Origin: Lysobacterales bacterium
GTDB lineage: Bacteria > Pseudomonadota > Gammaproteobacteria > Xanthomonadales > Ahniellaceae
Length of the DNA: 64,000 nucleotides
Direction of reading: 5' to 3'
NCBI GenBank assembly: GCA_016182785.1
Contig: JACPFU010000014.1
Span: forward strand, 62,001-126,000
Positions within the stretch are counted from its first letter, which is position 1. Each line of letters opens with the position of its first letter. Position numbers and translations under genes: made by a program. A model generated the notes under the pieces. That model saw nothing but the letters and a program-made list of their open reading frames with translations, made no database searches and was not told the origin of the DNA. Below are positions 47,730 to 56,419 of this stretch, in pieces.

Positions 47730-47821
47730 CGTCCGTCCCACCAGGCTGCGCCGCGGAGCGGGCGCAAGGGCGGCGATTTTGACACAGCTGCGGCGTCTGG
47801 CGGTTGCCCGGTCCGTCGCGC

Positions 47822-48907
47822 TCAGGCCGCGCCGCCGGCGCGCAGCGTTTCCAGGATACGGGCATCCGCCAAGCCGCCCACCACTTCCGCTTGCCCGATC
47901 CCGCGCCACAGGATCAGCCGCAGCTCCCCGCTCAGCGCCTTCTTGTCCAGGCGCATCGCGTCCAGCAGCTGCGTGGCCGCGTAGCCGTGCGGTACCCGCG
48001 TCGGCAGTTCGAGTCGCGCCAGCAGGTCGTTCAGGCGGTCGTGCTCGGCGCTGGTGGCCATGCCGATCCGCGCCGACAGCTCGGCCGCGAGCGTCATCCC
48101 GACCGCGACTGCCTCGCCGTGGTTCAGGCCTCGGTAGGCGCCGAGCGCTTCGATCGCGTGGCCGAAGGTGTGGCCGAAGTTGAGCAGGGCGCGTTCGCCG
48201 TCTTCGCGTTCGTCGCGCGCCACGACCCCGGCCTTGTGGCGCACGCTGCGCTCGATCGCCTCGGCCGTGCTGTCCGGGCGCAGCGTCAGCAGCGCCTCGG
48301 CGTGGTGCTCCAGCCAGGAGAAGAACGCGGCATCGCCGATCGCGCCGTACTTCACCACTTCGGCGAGCCCGGCGCGCAGCTCGCGTTTCGGCAGGGTCGC
48401 CAGTACCAGCGGGTCGATCAGCACCGCGCGTGGCTGGTGGAACGCGCCGACCAGGTTCTTGCCCTGGCTCAGGTTGACCGCGGTCTTGCCGCCGACCGAG
48501 GAATCGACCATCGCCAGCAGCGAGGTCGGGATCTGCACGAACGGCACGCCGCGCATCCACAGCGCCGCGGCGAATCCGGCGAGGTCGCCGACGACACCGC
48601 CGCCGAGCGCGATCACGGTCGCGTCGCGGCTGGCGCCGGCGCGCGCCAGCGCCGCGAACAGGCGATCGGCGCCGGCCAGCGATTTCTGCACCTCGCCATC
48701 GGGCAACACCACGCAGGTCACCGCGCGGTCGGCGAGCGCGGCGCGCAGCTTGTCGAGCAGCAGCGGCGCGACCACCTCGTTGCTGACGACCAGCACGTGG
48801 CGACCGCCGACGCAGGCGCGAATGGCGTCGGCATCGTCGAGCAATCCGGCGGCGATGGTGATCGGATAGCTGCGCGCGCCGAGCGCGACCTCGACTACGC
48901 GCCTCAT
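47822..48907 (-). CDS. aroB: 3-dehydroquinate synthase
   Basis: Second shikimate pathway step, cyclising DAHP to 3-dehydroquinate with NAD and zinc. The 361-residue protein has the NAD region [35 protein letters not shown], the zinc ligands in [13 protein letters not shown] and [11 protein letters not shown], and [10 protein letters not shown]. The ATG at 48907 overlaps the aroK stop by four bases (ATGA). The aroK-aroB order is conserved. Confidence 0.96.
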   Translation of the reverse strand: MRRVVEVALGARSYPITIAAGLLDDADAIRACVGGRHVLVVSNEVVAPLLLDKLRAALADRAVTCVVLPDGEVQKSLAGADRLFAALARAGASRDATVIALGGGVVGDLAGFAAALWMRGVPFVQIPTSLLAMVDSSVGGKTAVNLSQGKNLVGAFHQPRAVLIDPLVLATLPKRELRAGLAEVVKYGAIGDAAFFSWLEHHAEALLTLRPDSTAEAIERSVRHKAGVVARDEREDGERALLNFGHTFGHAIEALGAYRGLNHGEAVAVGMTLAAELSARIGMATSAEHDRLNDLLARLELPTRVPHGYAATQLLDAMRLDKKALSGELRLILWRGIGQAEVVGGLADARILETLRAGGAA

Positions 48908-49446
48908 GCCGCGACCCCGCAGCGCTGCCAGCGCGCCTGCAGTTGCGTCGCGATCAGCTGTGCCGCATGCGACACCGCAAGGTTGGAGGCGGGCACGGTC
49001 AAGTCGGCGATCTCCTCGTACAGGGGGTTGCGCAGCTGCGCCATTGCCTCCAGTCGTTCGCGCCGGTCGGCGGCCTGCAGCAGCGGACGCTTGCTGTCGC
49101 GGGCCAGGCGCGCGAGCTGTTGCGCCACGCTGGTGGCCAGGTAGAGGACGAAGCCGTGCGCATGCAGCAGGCGACGATTGCTCTCGGACAACACCGCTCC
49201 GCCGCCGGTGGCGAGCACGATGCCGTCGCGCCGGCACAGCTCCTCGATCAGGCGCGACTCGCGCTGGCGGAATCCGGCCTCGCCTTCGAGCTCGAAGATC
49301 AGCGCAACGCTGACGCCGTTGCGGCGCTCGATCTCCTCATCGAGGTCCACGAACGGCAGCGCGAAGTGGGCGGCGAGTCGCCGGCCGATCGTGCTCTTGC
49401 CGGCACCCATCGGTCCGACCAGGATCAGGTTCGGCGAAGGATTCAT
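48904..49446 (-). CDS. aroK: Shikimate kinase
   Basis: Phosphorylates shikimate in the chorismate pathway. The 180-residue P-loop kinase has Walker [10 protein letters not shown] near 11-19, the shikimate-binding Asp/Arg set ([25 protein letters not shown]) and the lid loop VLATGGGAV. First gene of the aroK-aroB unit; its start is divergent from xrtH, only 47 bases away. Confidence 0.95.
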   Translation of the reverse strand: MNPSPNLILVGPMGAGKSTIGRRLAAHFALPFVDLDEEIERRNGVSVALIFELEGEAGFRQRESRLIEELCRRDGIVLATGGGAVLSESNRRLLHAHGFVLYLATSVAQQLARLARDSKRPLLQAADRRERLEAMAQLRNPLYEEIADLTVPASNLAVSHAAQLIATQLQARWQRCGVAA

Positions 49447-49493
49447 GCCGGGATGCTAGCATCGCGCCCCTTCCGTTCTGCCGTGTCGCACGC

Positions 49494-50054
49494 ATGCTGC
49501 GTTTCTCGATCCTGTTCCTGGTGCTGCTGTTCCTGCTGTTCACGCTTGAGGTGCTCGGGCCGGTCGAGACCCACGTCATCCACCCGTTCACCGAAGGCCT
49601 GGCGACGTTCTCGACCTGGCTGATCCGCATTTTCGACGGCTCCGTCACGACCACCGGAAACGCGATCCACAGCTCGCGTGTCGCCTGGGGCGTGACCATC
49701 GAGCGCGGCTGCAACGGGGTCGAGGCGGTGATCATCCTGTTTGCCGCGATCTTCGCGTTCCCGGCGCCGTGGAAGCACCGCCTGCTCGGCTTCGTGGCCG
49801 GCTTCTTCGCGATCCAGGCGCTCAACCTGGTGCGCATCATCAGCCTCTTTTACCTGGGGGAATGGGAAACCTCGAAGTGCGTGGTCGGCGCCGAATGCCA
49901 CCGCGTCTGGTTCGACTGGTTCCATCTCTACCTGTGGCAGGCGCTGATCATCCTCGACGCGCTGGTGGTGTGGCTGATCTGGTTGCGCTATCTGCCGCGT
50001 CCGCCCAGACGCCCGCCGCCGCCGCAGGCGCCGATCGCCGCCGCCGTCGCCTGA
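49494..50054 (+). CDS. xrtH: Exosortase H
   Basis: Integral membrane transpeptidase-like enzyme that processes IPTL-CTERM proteins at the inner membrane. The 186-residue protein has about six hydrophobic segments and the three exosortase catalytic residues in context: Cys73 in ERGCNGVEA, Arg114 in NLVRI and His144 in DWFHLYLWQ. The short length and the GCNGVEA form fit XrtH rather than XrtA. The candidate substrate is the 667-residue protein at 39067-41070. An SDR gene starts one base after its stop. The usual XrtH-associated membrane-protein partner is not seen next to it. Confidence 0.9.
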   Translation: MLRFSILFLVLLFLLFTLEVLGPVETHVIHPFTEGLATFSTWLIRIFDGSVTTTGNAIHSSRVAWGVTIERGCNGVEAVIILFAAIFAFPAPWKHRLLGFVAGFFAIQALNLVRIISLFYLGEWETSKCVVGAECHRVWFDWFHLYLWQALIILDALVVWLIWLRYLPRPPRRPPPPQAPIAAAVA

Positions 50055-50055
50055 G

Positions 50056-50883
50056 ATGCACGCTCGCCCCCGCGTTCTGGTGGCGGGCGCCGGTGATCTC
50101 GGTACCCGGGTCGCCGACACCCTGCGCAGTCACGGCTGCGAGGTGACGGCCATTGCGCGCCGGCCGCGCCCGGGGCAGCAGTCGCTACTCGCGCTCGATC
50201 TGACGCAAGCACTCGATGCCCGCATCGAGGACCGTTACGACCTGCTGCTGCATTGCCTCGCGCCGGCAGACCGTGATGAAGCCGGTTATCGCGCGGTCTA
50301 CGTCGATGCGCTGCGCCACCTGCTGCAGGCGCTGCCCGGGTTGACGCGCGTGGCGTTCGTCTCCAGCACCGCGGTCTACGGCGACCACGGCGGCGGACTG
50401 GTCGACGAGGACAGCCGGTGCCGGCCGCAACGCTGCAACGGCCAGGTGTTGCTCGCGGCCGAGCACCTGGCCGTTCACAGCGGTCGCGAGGCGCTGGTGC
50501 TGCGCCTTGGCGGCCTCTATGGGCCGGGGCGCGACTCGTTGCTGCGGCGCCTGGGTTCGGGCGAACCGCTGGCCGTTTCAGATCCGCCCGCGTTCGGCAA
50601 CCGCATCCACGTCGAGGACGCGGCGGCCGCGATCGTGCATCTGCTGCTGCGCGGCGATCGCGGCACCTTCAATCTGGTCGACGACGACCCCGCCGCGCAG
50701 GCCGACGTGCTGGACTGGCTCGCCGACCGGCTCGGGTTGGCGCGGCTGGCGCGGGTGCCGGCGCCGGCCGCGACCGAGAACAAGCGTGTCGCGAACCAGC
50801 GTCTGCACGCGACTGGCTTCCGTTTCCGCTTCCCCGATTTCCGCGCCGGCCATGCCGACCTGCGGCCCGACCGCGGGGAGTAG
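50056..50883 (+). CDS. NAD-binding SDR-type epimerase/reductase (YeeZ-like)
   Basis: A 275-residue Rossmann protein of the extended SDR group. The nucleotide-binding loop is VAGAGDLGTRVA (9-20), and the active-site region has SSTAVYGDHGG, whose Tyr fits the Y of YxxxK although the Lys is not obvious. A later LRLGGLYGPGRDSL segment is typical of YeeZ-like putative epimerases. Substrate unknown. It follows xrtH with a one-base gap, so the two are coupled; whether it modifies exosortase products is speculation. Confidence 0.82.
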   Translation: MHARPRVLVAGAGDLGTRVADTLRSHGCEVTAIARRPRPGQQSLLALDLTQALDARIEDRYDLLLHCLAPADRDEAGYRAVYVDALRHLLQALPGLTRVAFVSSTAVYGDHGGGLVDEDSRCRPQRCNGQVLLAAEHLAVHSGREALVLRLGGLYGPGRDSLLRRLGSGEPLAVSDPPAFGNRIHVEDAAAAIVHLLLRGDRGTFNLVDDDPAAQADVLDWLADRLGLARLARVPAPAATENKRVANQRLHATGFRFRFPDFRAGHADLRPDRGE

Positions 50884-50928
50884 ACTGGTGCCGCGCATCC
50901 GCGCATTCACCTACTCCGGAGGCAAGCC

Positions 50929-51138
50929 GTGGCAGCCAGCATCGTGAAGGTCATCGAGATCACCAGTTCGTCGGCCAAGGGCATCGAGGACGCGGTCCAG
51001 TCTGGGCTCAAGAAGGTCTCCAAGACGGTCAAGGGCATCAAGGGCGCCTGGGTCAACGACATCAAGGTCGTGACGTCCGACGACGGCAAGGTTGCGGAGT
51101 GGCGCGTCAACCTGCGCATCAGCTTCCAGGTCGAATGA
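50929..51138 (+). CDS. Dodecin
   Basis: Small flavin-binding protein that assembles into a hollow dodecamer and stores or buffers flavins. The 69-residue product matches the family end to end: VKVIEITSSSAKGIEDAVQSGLKKVSKTVKGIKGAWVNDIK, then WRVNLRISFQVE, with the flavin-stacking Trp in the WRVN strand. The start is GTG at 50929, preceded by GGAGG seven bases upstream. Confidence 0.93.
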   Translation: MAASIVKVIEITSSSAKGIEDAVQSGLKKVSKTVKGIKGAWVNDIKVVTSDDGKVAEWRVNLRISFQVE

Positions 51139-51219
51139 CCGCGGTTTCGCTGACGCGGATCAATTGACCGGCGTGCATGCCGGCAGCGGCGGCTTTTCAT
51201 TCCGGCGCGCGTGGCTTAT

Positions 51220-51240
51220 TGTTGCGACATGACCGCAACA
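51220..51240. promoter_or_regulatory. 21-bp perfect inverted repeat upstream of the response regulator gene
   Basis: TGTTGCG-ACATGAC-CGCAACA, two 7-bp arms around a 7-base spacer, 46 bases before the ATG at 51287. The arm spacing of 14 between centres and the symmetry fit a dimeric regulator site, possibly autoregulation by the adjacent response regulator or a site for another factor. Confidence 0.5.
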
Positions 51241-51286
51241 GATGTTTGCGGTGCGCACACCGCCCGGGGGCGGTCGAGGAACGGGA

Positions 51287-52003
51287 ATGGCAAACGAAGC
51301 CGTAGTGGTAGGACTGCTCGAGGACGATCGAGACCAGGCCGATCTGTATCGCGCCTGGCTGGAGCAGGCCGGGTTCATGGTGCGTGCCTATGCGGAGGTC
51401 AAGGACTTCCGGCGTCGGCTGGGCGCCGAGTCGATCGATCTGCTGCTGCTGGACTGGAACCTGGGCGAAGGCTCCGGTCTGGACCTGCTCGACTGGTTGC
51501 GGCAGTCCGCGCACGCGCGCCTGCCGGTGATCTTCCTGACCGCGCGCACCGCGGAGGAAGACATCGTCTCCGGACTCAAGGCCGGCGCCGACGACTACGT
51601 GGTCAAGCCGGCCAAGCCGTCGGAACTGATCGCGCGCATCCAGACCGTCCTGCGCCGCAGCGGCGTCGCCAACACCGCCGCCGGTGGCGGTGGCGCCTGG
51701 GTCGAGGAAGTGCTGCCGTACAAGTTCGACCTGGACAAGCGTTCGGTCACGCTGAATGGCACCCTGATCGAGCTGACCGACCGCGAGTTCGATCTGGCTT
51801 CCTACCTGTTCCGTCGCCACGGCCGCATCGTCAGCCGCGCGGCATTGCTGGAAAACGTCTGGAACCTCGGCGGCGACGTCAACACCCGCACCGTCGATAC
51901 CCATGTCAGCCGCCTGCGCAAGAAGATGATGCTGAGCGGCGAGAGCGGCTGGGTGTTGAGCGCGGTCTACCAGCACGGCTACCGCCTCGAACCGGCGAAG
52001 TGA
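51287..52003 (+). CDS. OmpR/PhoB-family response regulator, orphan
   Basis: Two-component DNA-binding regulator of 238 residues. The receiver domain (about 5-122) has the acidic pair LLEDDRDQ, phospho-acceptor Asp in LLLLDWNLGEGSG and the conserved Lys in VVKPAKPSE. The winged-helix effector domain (about 138-236) has LTDREFDLASYLFRRHGRIVSRAALLENVW and TVDTHVSRLRKKM. The linker contains a Gly-rich GGGGAW stretch. No histidine kinase gene adjoins it, so its partner is elsewhere. An inverted repeat stands just upstream. Confidence 0.92.
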   Translation: MANEAVVVGLLEDDRDQADLYRAWLEQAGFMVRAYAEVKDFRRRLGAESIDLLLLDWNLGEGSGLDLLDWLRQSAHARLPVIFLTARTAEEDIVSGLKAGADDYVVKPAKPSELIARIQTVLRRSGVANTAAGGGGAWVEEVLPYKFDLDKRSVTLNGTLIELTDREFDLASYLFRRHGRIVSRAALLENVWNLGGDVNTRTVDTHVSRLRKKMMLSGESGWVLSAVYQHGYRLEPAK

Positions 52004-52060
52004 CCGGATCCCCTTGATCGGTCGGGTCGCCTCGGCACTCCGGCCAGTGGAGTGCCAGCG

Positions 52061-52648
52061 ATGTTGTCCGATGAAATCCTGAATACCTTCCGGCGGCTGA
52101 TGGCCGAAGCCCAGGCCGCCGGCGAGCCCGACGCCAATGCGATGAACCTGGCCTCGGCGGAAGCCGGCGGGCGCGTGTCCTCGCGCATGCTGCTGCTGAA
52201 GAGCGCCGACGCGCGCGGCTTCACCTTCTACACCAACCTCGACAGCGACAAGGGCCGGCAGCTGCACGCACAGCCGCGCGCGGCGATGTGCTTCCACTGG
52301 AAGCATCTGCGCGACGGCGTGCAGGTGCGCATCGAGGGTCGCGTCGAAGCCGTCGACGATGCCGAGGCGGATGCCTATTTCGCGACGCGGCCGCGCGAGA
52401 GCCAGCTTGGCGCCTGGGCGTCGCTGCAGTCGCAGACGTTGCCGGATCGCGCCACCTTCGAGCAGCGCTACGCCGATGCCGAGCGTCGCTACGCCAATGC
52501 CCCGGTGCCGCGTCCGCCGCACTGGTCCGGGCTGCGCCTGGTGCCGGATCTGGTCGAGTTCTGGTACGGCGTGCCGTTCCGCCTGCACGAGCGTCATCGC
52601 CACGAATGGCACGAGGGCGCCTGGCACTACCGGTTGCTGTACCCGTGA
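52061..52648 (+). CDS. pdxH: Pyridoxamine 5'-phosphate oxidase
   Basis: FMN enzyme that makes pyridoxal 5'-phosphate from PNP or PMP. The 195-residue protein has the FMN-binding segments SSRMLLLKSADARGFTFYTNLDSDKGRQL and CFHWKHLRDGVQVRIEGRVE, and the C-terminal signature FWYG-x-RLHER, here EFWYGVPFRLHERHRHEWHEGAWHYRLLYP-like. GGAG lies eight bases before the chosen ATG at 52061. The stop overlaps a GTG start of the GGDEF gene (GTGA). Confidence 0.93.
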   Translation: MLSDEILNTFRRLMAEAQAAGEPDANAMNLASAEAGGRVSSRMLLLKSADARGFTFYTNLDSDKGRQLHAQPRAAMCFHWKHLRDGVQVRIEGRVEAVDDAEADAYFATRPRESQLGAWASLQSQTLPDRATFEQRYADAERRYANAPVPRPPHWSGLRLVPDLVEFWYGVPFRLHERHRHEWHEGAWHYRLLYP

Positions 52649-53799
52649 ACCCCGCGCGCCCGCCTGCGGCCAGCCGCGCGGCGCGCGTCGCCGAGTGGCT
52701 GCTGCCGGCGGCACGCTTCCCGCGCGATGACGTTCCCAAGATGGCATCGAGCATGTTGCTGCTCGGCTTCGGGCTGGCCTGCGCATTGGCCTGCGGCTTC
52801 TTCGCGATCTCCGATGCGGTGCACGGGATGCGCGCGTTGGGGGCGATCTATGCGGTCGCCGCCGCCGGATGCGTCGCCTGCGTGCTCGGCTTCCGGCGCA
52901 GCGCGCGCCTGCTGCTGTGGGGCAACCTCTTCATCGGCTTGCTGTTCGCAATCTCGGCGCTGGCCAATCTCGGCGCCGGCGGCCGGTTGCAGGGCGTGAA
53001 CATGGTGCTGCCGACGCTGGTGATGGTTGCCGCGCTGATGCTCGACCGGCGCAGCGCGATCGCCTGGAGCCTGTTGATCCTGGCGCAGATGCTGGTCGCA
53101 TACTGGCTCGCGCAGCGATCGCCGGCGACGCTGTTCGCGGTGGTCGAGGGCTGGGACAGTACCGCCTACCAGCGCGTGCCGCTGGTGATGGTGGTGCTGT
53201 CGATCTTCCTCGCGGTCTGGTTCAAGCACATGATCGAGCGCATCCAGCAACATCTGCTTGAGCTGCATCGCAGCGAACGCGAAGCCCGCAGCGAGAGCGA
53301 ACGGCTGAACCGCATGCTCGCGGAAATGGCTGCGGTCGATCCGCTCACCGGCCTGCTCAACCGCCGCGCCTTTCTCGAAGCGCTGGCTCATTGCGAGGCC
53401 GCTGCCGAACACTGGCTGCTGTATGTCGACCTGGACGGGTTCAAGGCGGTCAACGACCAGCTCGGGCACGAGGCCGGAGATCGCGTGCTGATCGATGTCG
53501 CCGCGGTCCTGCGCAACAGCGGCGTCGACGTGGCGGCACGTCTCGGCGGTGACGAGTTCTGCCTGCTGCTGCACGGCAACGAGTTCCGCGCGCGCCAGAT
53601 CGCCGAGCGCATCGTGCAGAGCGTCGCGGCCATGGTCACCGGCGGCCCGGCCTCGCCGCGCATCGGCGCCAGCATCGGTGTCGCCCGCACCAACGGCAAC
53701 AACATCGAAGCCGCCCTGCGCAACGCCGACGCCGCCTGCTACCGCGCCAAGCGCGGCGGCAAGAGCCAGTTCGCGCTGGCGGTGGAACGCAGCGGCTGA
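52645..53799 (+). CDS. Membrane diguanylate cyclase (GGDEF)
   Basis: A 384-residue protein with six predicted membrane helices (about 35-200), a short helical linker and a C-terminal GGDEF domain (about 225-380). The active site is LGGDEF, with the DPLTGLLNRRAF and DLDGFKAVND motifs intact, so cyclase activity is expected. The inhibitory RxxD site is absent: the equivalent residues read SGVD. The GTG at 52645 is preferred because it overlaps the pdxH stop; ATG at 52741 is an alternative that would remove the 32-residue N-terminal tail. Confidence 0.87.
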   Translation: MNPARPPAASRAARVAEWLLPAARFPRDDVPKMASSMLLLGFGLACALACGFFAISDAVHGMRALGAIYAVAAAGCVACVLGFRRSARLLLWGNLFIGLLFAISALANLGAGGRLQGVNMVLPTLVMVAALMLDRRSAIAWSLLILAQMLVAYWLAQRSPATLFAVVEGWDSTAYQRVPLVMVVLSIFLAVWFKHMIERIQQHLLELHRSEREARSESERLNRMLAEMAAVDPLTGLLNRRAFLEALAHCEAAAEHWLLYVDLDGFKAVNDQLGHEAGDRVLIDVAAVLRNSGVDVAARLGGDEFCLLLHGNEFRARQIAERIVQSVAAMVTGGPASPRIGASIGVARTNGNNIEAALRNADAACYRAKRGGKSQFALAVERSG

Positions 53800-53833
53800 T
53801 CCGCCACCGACTCCAGGCGCCGTCCGAATGTAG

Positions 53834-53865
53834 GTCGGATCAACGAGCGCAGCGAGGGATCCGAC
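53834..53865. repeat. GTAGGTCGGAT-type palindromic element
   Basis: Perfect 8-bp inverted repeat GTCGGATC / GATCCGAC with a 16-base spacer, in the 68-base gap between the convergent GGDEF and HD genes. Such GTAGGTCGGAT elements recur between genes in gammaproteobacteria; here it may also end transcripts from both sides. Confidence 0.5.
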
Positions 53866-53867
53866 GA

Positions 53868-54488
53868 TCAGCGCGCGATCGAGCGTGCCAGGTTGGCGCG
53901 CGCAGGGGCCTCGAGTCGGCGCTGGTATTCCGCGCTGGAATAGATCCTCGGGCGCGCGACGAATTCGCGCAGCAGTTGCTTGCGCTTGAGGTTGAACAGG
54001 AAGCTCGGCACCCAGTGGTATTCGCTGCGGATCTCGTGCTCGTAGGCGTCGAAGCGCGCCGCATCGGCGCCGAGGATGGACAGGTCGATATCGACCAGCA
54101 GCGCGGCGTCTGCGGTCACCGGAAGTGCCGCGTGGCGGGTGGCCAGGATCAGATCGTGGATGCGCTGCGCGGCGGCGGGATCGACGCCGCTGCTGATCGC
54201 AGCCTGCCGCGCCCAGTCGGCGCAGCGTTGCTCGTTGTCGGACTTGCGCGTGTCGTAGATCGCGTCGTGGAACCAGAGCGCGTACTCGACCTCGCCGGCT
54301 TGCGCGAACCGGGCGCGCTGGTTCGCCGCCTGGCGCAGGCAGTCGTCCAGATGTGTGAGCGAGTGATAGTGGCGGTGTGGCTCGCGCCAACGCTGCAGCA
54401 AGTCCGCACCGAGTGCGAGCTCGGCGCTGTTCGGAGCCACGCCGAGCAGCCGCAGCGTTTCGGTCCAGCGTTCGATGCCGGGATTCAT
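53868..54488 (-). CDS. HD-domain protein, possible metal-dependent hydrolase
   Basis: A 206-residue soluble protein. The HD signature is spread as His-x-His-x3-His (HYHSLTHLDDC) and FHDAIYD, with a later Asp (VDIDLSILGAD); these are the metal ligands of HD phosphohydrolases. The group is often annotated as a predicted metal-dependent HD phosphohydrolase. Substrate unknown. Its ATG overlaps the stop of the phosphotransferase gene by four bases. Confidence 0.82.
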   Translation of the reverse strand: MNPGIERWTETLRLLGVAPNSAELALGADLLQRWREPHRHYHSLTHLDDCLRQAANQRARFAQAGEVEYALWFHDAIYDTRKSDNEQRCADWARQAAISSGVDPAAAQRIHDLILATRHAALPVTADAALLVDIDLSILGADAARFDAYEHEIRSEYHWVPSFLFNLKRKQLLREFVARPRIYSSAEYQRRLEAPARANLARSIAR

Positions 54489-55516
54489 CGCGAGTCCGCG
54501 GCCGGCGATTGCAGCTGCGCTGCGCCCAGTTCCGCGAGCAATTCCGCCATCGCGCCAGCCTCGCCAGCGCGCTCGTTCGAGGCATTGCCCTGCTGCGCGC
54601 GTTTGGCCACGCCCTGCGCGATCGCGGCGAGGCGGAAGAACGAGAACGCCAGCACGAACGCCCAGTCGCCGACGCCGCGGCGGTGGCTGAGCGCGGCGTA
54701 GCGCGCGATCATGTCGGCCTCGTCGGGAATGCCGAGCGCGGCGCGATCCATGCCGGCGAGGCCGGGCAGGGTCGGGTTGCGCGGCAGGCGCAGTGCCATG
54801 CAGAAGTAGCCCAGGTCGGCGAGCGGGTGGCCGAGCGTGGCCAGTTCCCAGTCCACGACCGCGACGATGCGCGCCTCGCTGGGGTGCCAGATCAGGTTGT
54901 CGATGCGGAAATCGCCATGCACCAGCGCGACGCGGCCGTCGTCGTGCGGGCAGCGTGCCGGCAGGGCTTCGATCAGCACTTCCATCGCGTCGATGCGCCG
55001 CGTCTCGCTGGCGCGGTACTGCTTGCCCCAGGTCGCGATCTGGCGCTCGAAGTAGCTGCCGGGCTTGCCGAAGTCGCCGAGCCCGAGCGCGATCACGTCC
55101 TCGCCGTGCAGGGCGGCCAGCACGCGCAGGAGTTCGTCGTAGTACCTGCCGCGTTCGGCGAGCGCGATCTCGGGCAGCGACGGGTCCCAGAAGATGCGGC
55201 CGTCGACGAAGCTCATCAGGTAGAACACCGCACCGATCACCGATGCGTCCTCGCACAAGGCCAGCGGCCGCGCCACCGGCACGCCACGTCCGTGCAGGGC
55301 AGCGAGCACGCGGAACTCGCGCTCCAGCGCATGTGCTCCCGGCAACAACGTGCCGAATGGCTTGCGTCGCAACACGTAGGCGCCGGACGCGGCATCGAGC
55401 CGATAGGTCGGGTTCGACTGCCCACCCCTGAACTTCGTCGCCGTCACCGGCCCACGAAAGTCACGGACATGCGTCTCGCACCAAGCCGCCAATGCATCGA
55501 GTGGAAGGTCGCTCAT
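54485..55516 (-). CDS. APH-type phosphotransferase (acyl-CoA dehydrogenase-associated)
   Basis: A 343-residue protein of the aminoglycoside phosphotransferase/choline kinase fold. The nucleotide region has GGQSNPTYRL, and the catalytic loop is ALVHGDFRIDNLIW with the metal motif VVDWELATLGHPLADLG. This subgroup is fused to acyl-CoA dehydrogenase in eukaryotic ACAD10/11 and lies beside ACAD genes in bacteria, where it is thought to phosphorylate hydroxyacyl-CoAs. An ACAD gene of that type lies upstream on the same strand at 56505-57719, separated here by a toxin-antitoxin pair. Confidence 0.9.
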   Translation of the reverse strand: MSDLPLDALAAWCETHVRDFRGPVTATKFRGGQSNPTYRLDAASGAYVLRRKPFGTLLPGAHALEREFRVLAALHGRGVPVARPLALCEDASVIGAVFYLMSFVDGRIFWDPSLPEIALAERGRYYDELLRVLAALHGEDVIALGLGDFGKPGSYFERQIATWGKQYRASETRRIDAMEVLIEALPARCPHDDGRVALVHGDFRIDNLIWHPSEARIVAVVDWELATLGHPLADLGYFCMALRLPRNPTLPGLAGMDRAALGIPDEADMIARYAALSHRRGVGDWAFVLAFSFFRLAAIAQGVAKRAQQGNASNERAGEAGAMAELLAELGAAQLQSPAADSR

Positions 55517-55603
55517 GTCGTGTGCTCGCGATTCCGTTTTCCCGCTGCCGCGGCGGGAGGCGGGCAGGGAGTGGGTCCAATGTGGGCCAGCCCGCCGGCT
55601 TCG

Positions 55604-56089
55604 TCAACCGGGTAGTCGCAGCATGAGTGTCAGCGGATGCTGTGGCGAAGTTTGAAAGCCGTAATGTTGGTAGAAGCGCTTGGCATGGTCGTGCAGAGCG
55701 TGGACCAGCAGCGCGCGAACTCCGGCATTCTGGGCGACGGCCGCTGCGCGGTGGACCGCATCTTGCAGCAGCGCGGCGCCGAGCTTGATGCCTTGCGCGC
55801 GACGGTCAACCGCAAGGCGCGCCAGAACGATCACCGGAATCGGATCGGGCATGTTGCGCCTGATGTTGGTCGTGGCCGTGGCGTGCGACACCGCTCCCGC
55901 GGCGATCGAGTAGAAGCCGAAGACGCTACCGTCGGGATCAGCCGCGACGAAGGTGCGGGAAGCGCCGCTGTGCTGGTTGACCAACGCGCGGCGTCTGAGC
56001 CACTCGTCGAGCGTGGGCTCGCCGCAGGAAAAGCCGTCCAGGCGATGATCGGCAGCCAGTGGCTGCGGCGCGACGAGTCGCAGATTCAT
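55604..56089 (-). CDS. GNAT acetyltransferase toxin (TacT-like)
   Basis: A 161-residue GNAT protein of the toxin subgroup. It has the N-terminal FSCGEPTLDEWLRRRALVNQHSGASRTFVA block found in TacT/AtaT-type toxins, then the acetyl-CoA-binding loop LARLAVDRRAQGIKLGAALL and the late KRFYQHYGFQTSP with the catalytic Tyr. These toxins acetylate aminoacyl-tRNAs and stop translation. The ATG overlaps the stop of the DUF1778 antitoxin gene (ATGA), the standard antitoxin-first order. Confidence 0.9.
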   Translation of the reverse strand: MNLRLVAPQPLAADHRLDGFSCGEPTLDEWLRRRALVNQHSGASRTFVAADPDGSVFGFYSIAAGAVSHATATTNIRRNMPDPIPVIVLARLAVDRRAQGIKLGAALLQDAVHRAAAVAQNAGVRALLVHALHDHAKRFYQHYGFQTSPQHPLTLMLRLPG

Positions 56090-56358
56090 GCCGAACCGGC
56101 ATTCCACGGAGCCTTCACCGCGAACAGCCGATCGAGTCCGGGATTGGGACTGACCGGCGCATCGAGCAAGGCGGTGAATCGCTTGAACTTGTCGGAACCG
56201 AGTTTGAAGAACACCTGGTCGAGCAGCACCGCCTGCGCGCGCTCGCAGGCCGCTTCGAGCATGAAGTCCGATCGATTCTTGCCAAGCAGGCTCGCGGCTT
56301 GGTCGATCAGGTCGCGCTGTCCCGGCAGTGCACGCAGGTTGATGGCGGCATTACGCAT
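56086..56358 (-). CDS. DUF1778 antitoxin (TacA-like)
   Basis: A 90-residue antitoxin. The N-terminal half is a ribbon-helix-helix DNA-binding domain (AAINLRALPGQRDLIDQAASLLGKNRSDFMLEAACERA); the C-terminal tail wraps the GNAT toxin and neutralises it. AGGAG stands five bases before the ATG at 56358. An in-frame upstream start would read through the operator region and is rejected. The inverted repeats upstream are the likely autoregulatory operator. Confidence 0.9.
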   Translation of the reverse strand: MRNAAINLRALPGQRDLIDQAASLLGKNRSDFMLEAACERAQAVLLDQVFFKLGSDKFKRFTALLDAPVSPNPGLDRLFAVKAPWNAGSA

Positions 56359-56368
56359 GACGACTCCT

Positions 56369-56419
56369 GTGTATTCATCAGATACACGGATCTTGTGATC
56401 CACGTGTAGCAGTTGTCAA
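56369..56419 (-). promoter_or_regulatory. Promoter and operator region of the toxin-antitoxin pair
   Basis: A consensus -35 TTGACA (56414-56419, minus strand) precedes two inverted repeats: GGATC-ttgt-GATCC (56388-56401) and GTGTAT-7-ATACAC (56369-56387). The second lies directly before the antitoxin ribosome site. Ribbon-helix-helix antitoxins usually repress by binding such palindromes. Confidence 0.6.

Noticed and set aside
56359..56403. Upstream start for the antitoxin at 56403
   Set aside because: The extra 15 codons cover the operator palindrome, and AGGAG is correctly placed only for the ATG at 56358.
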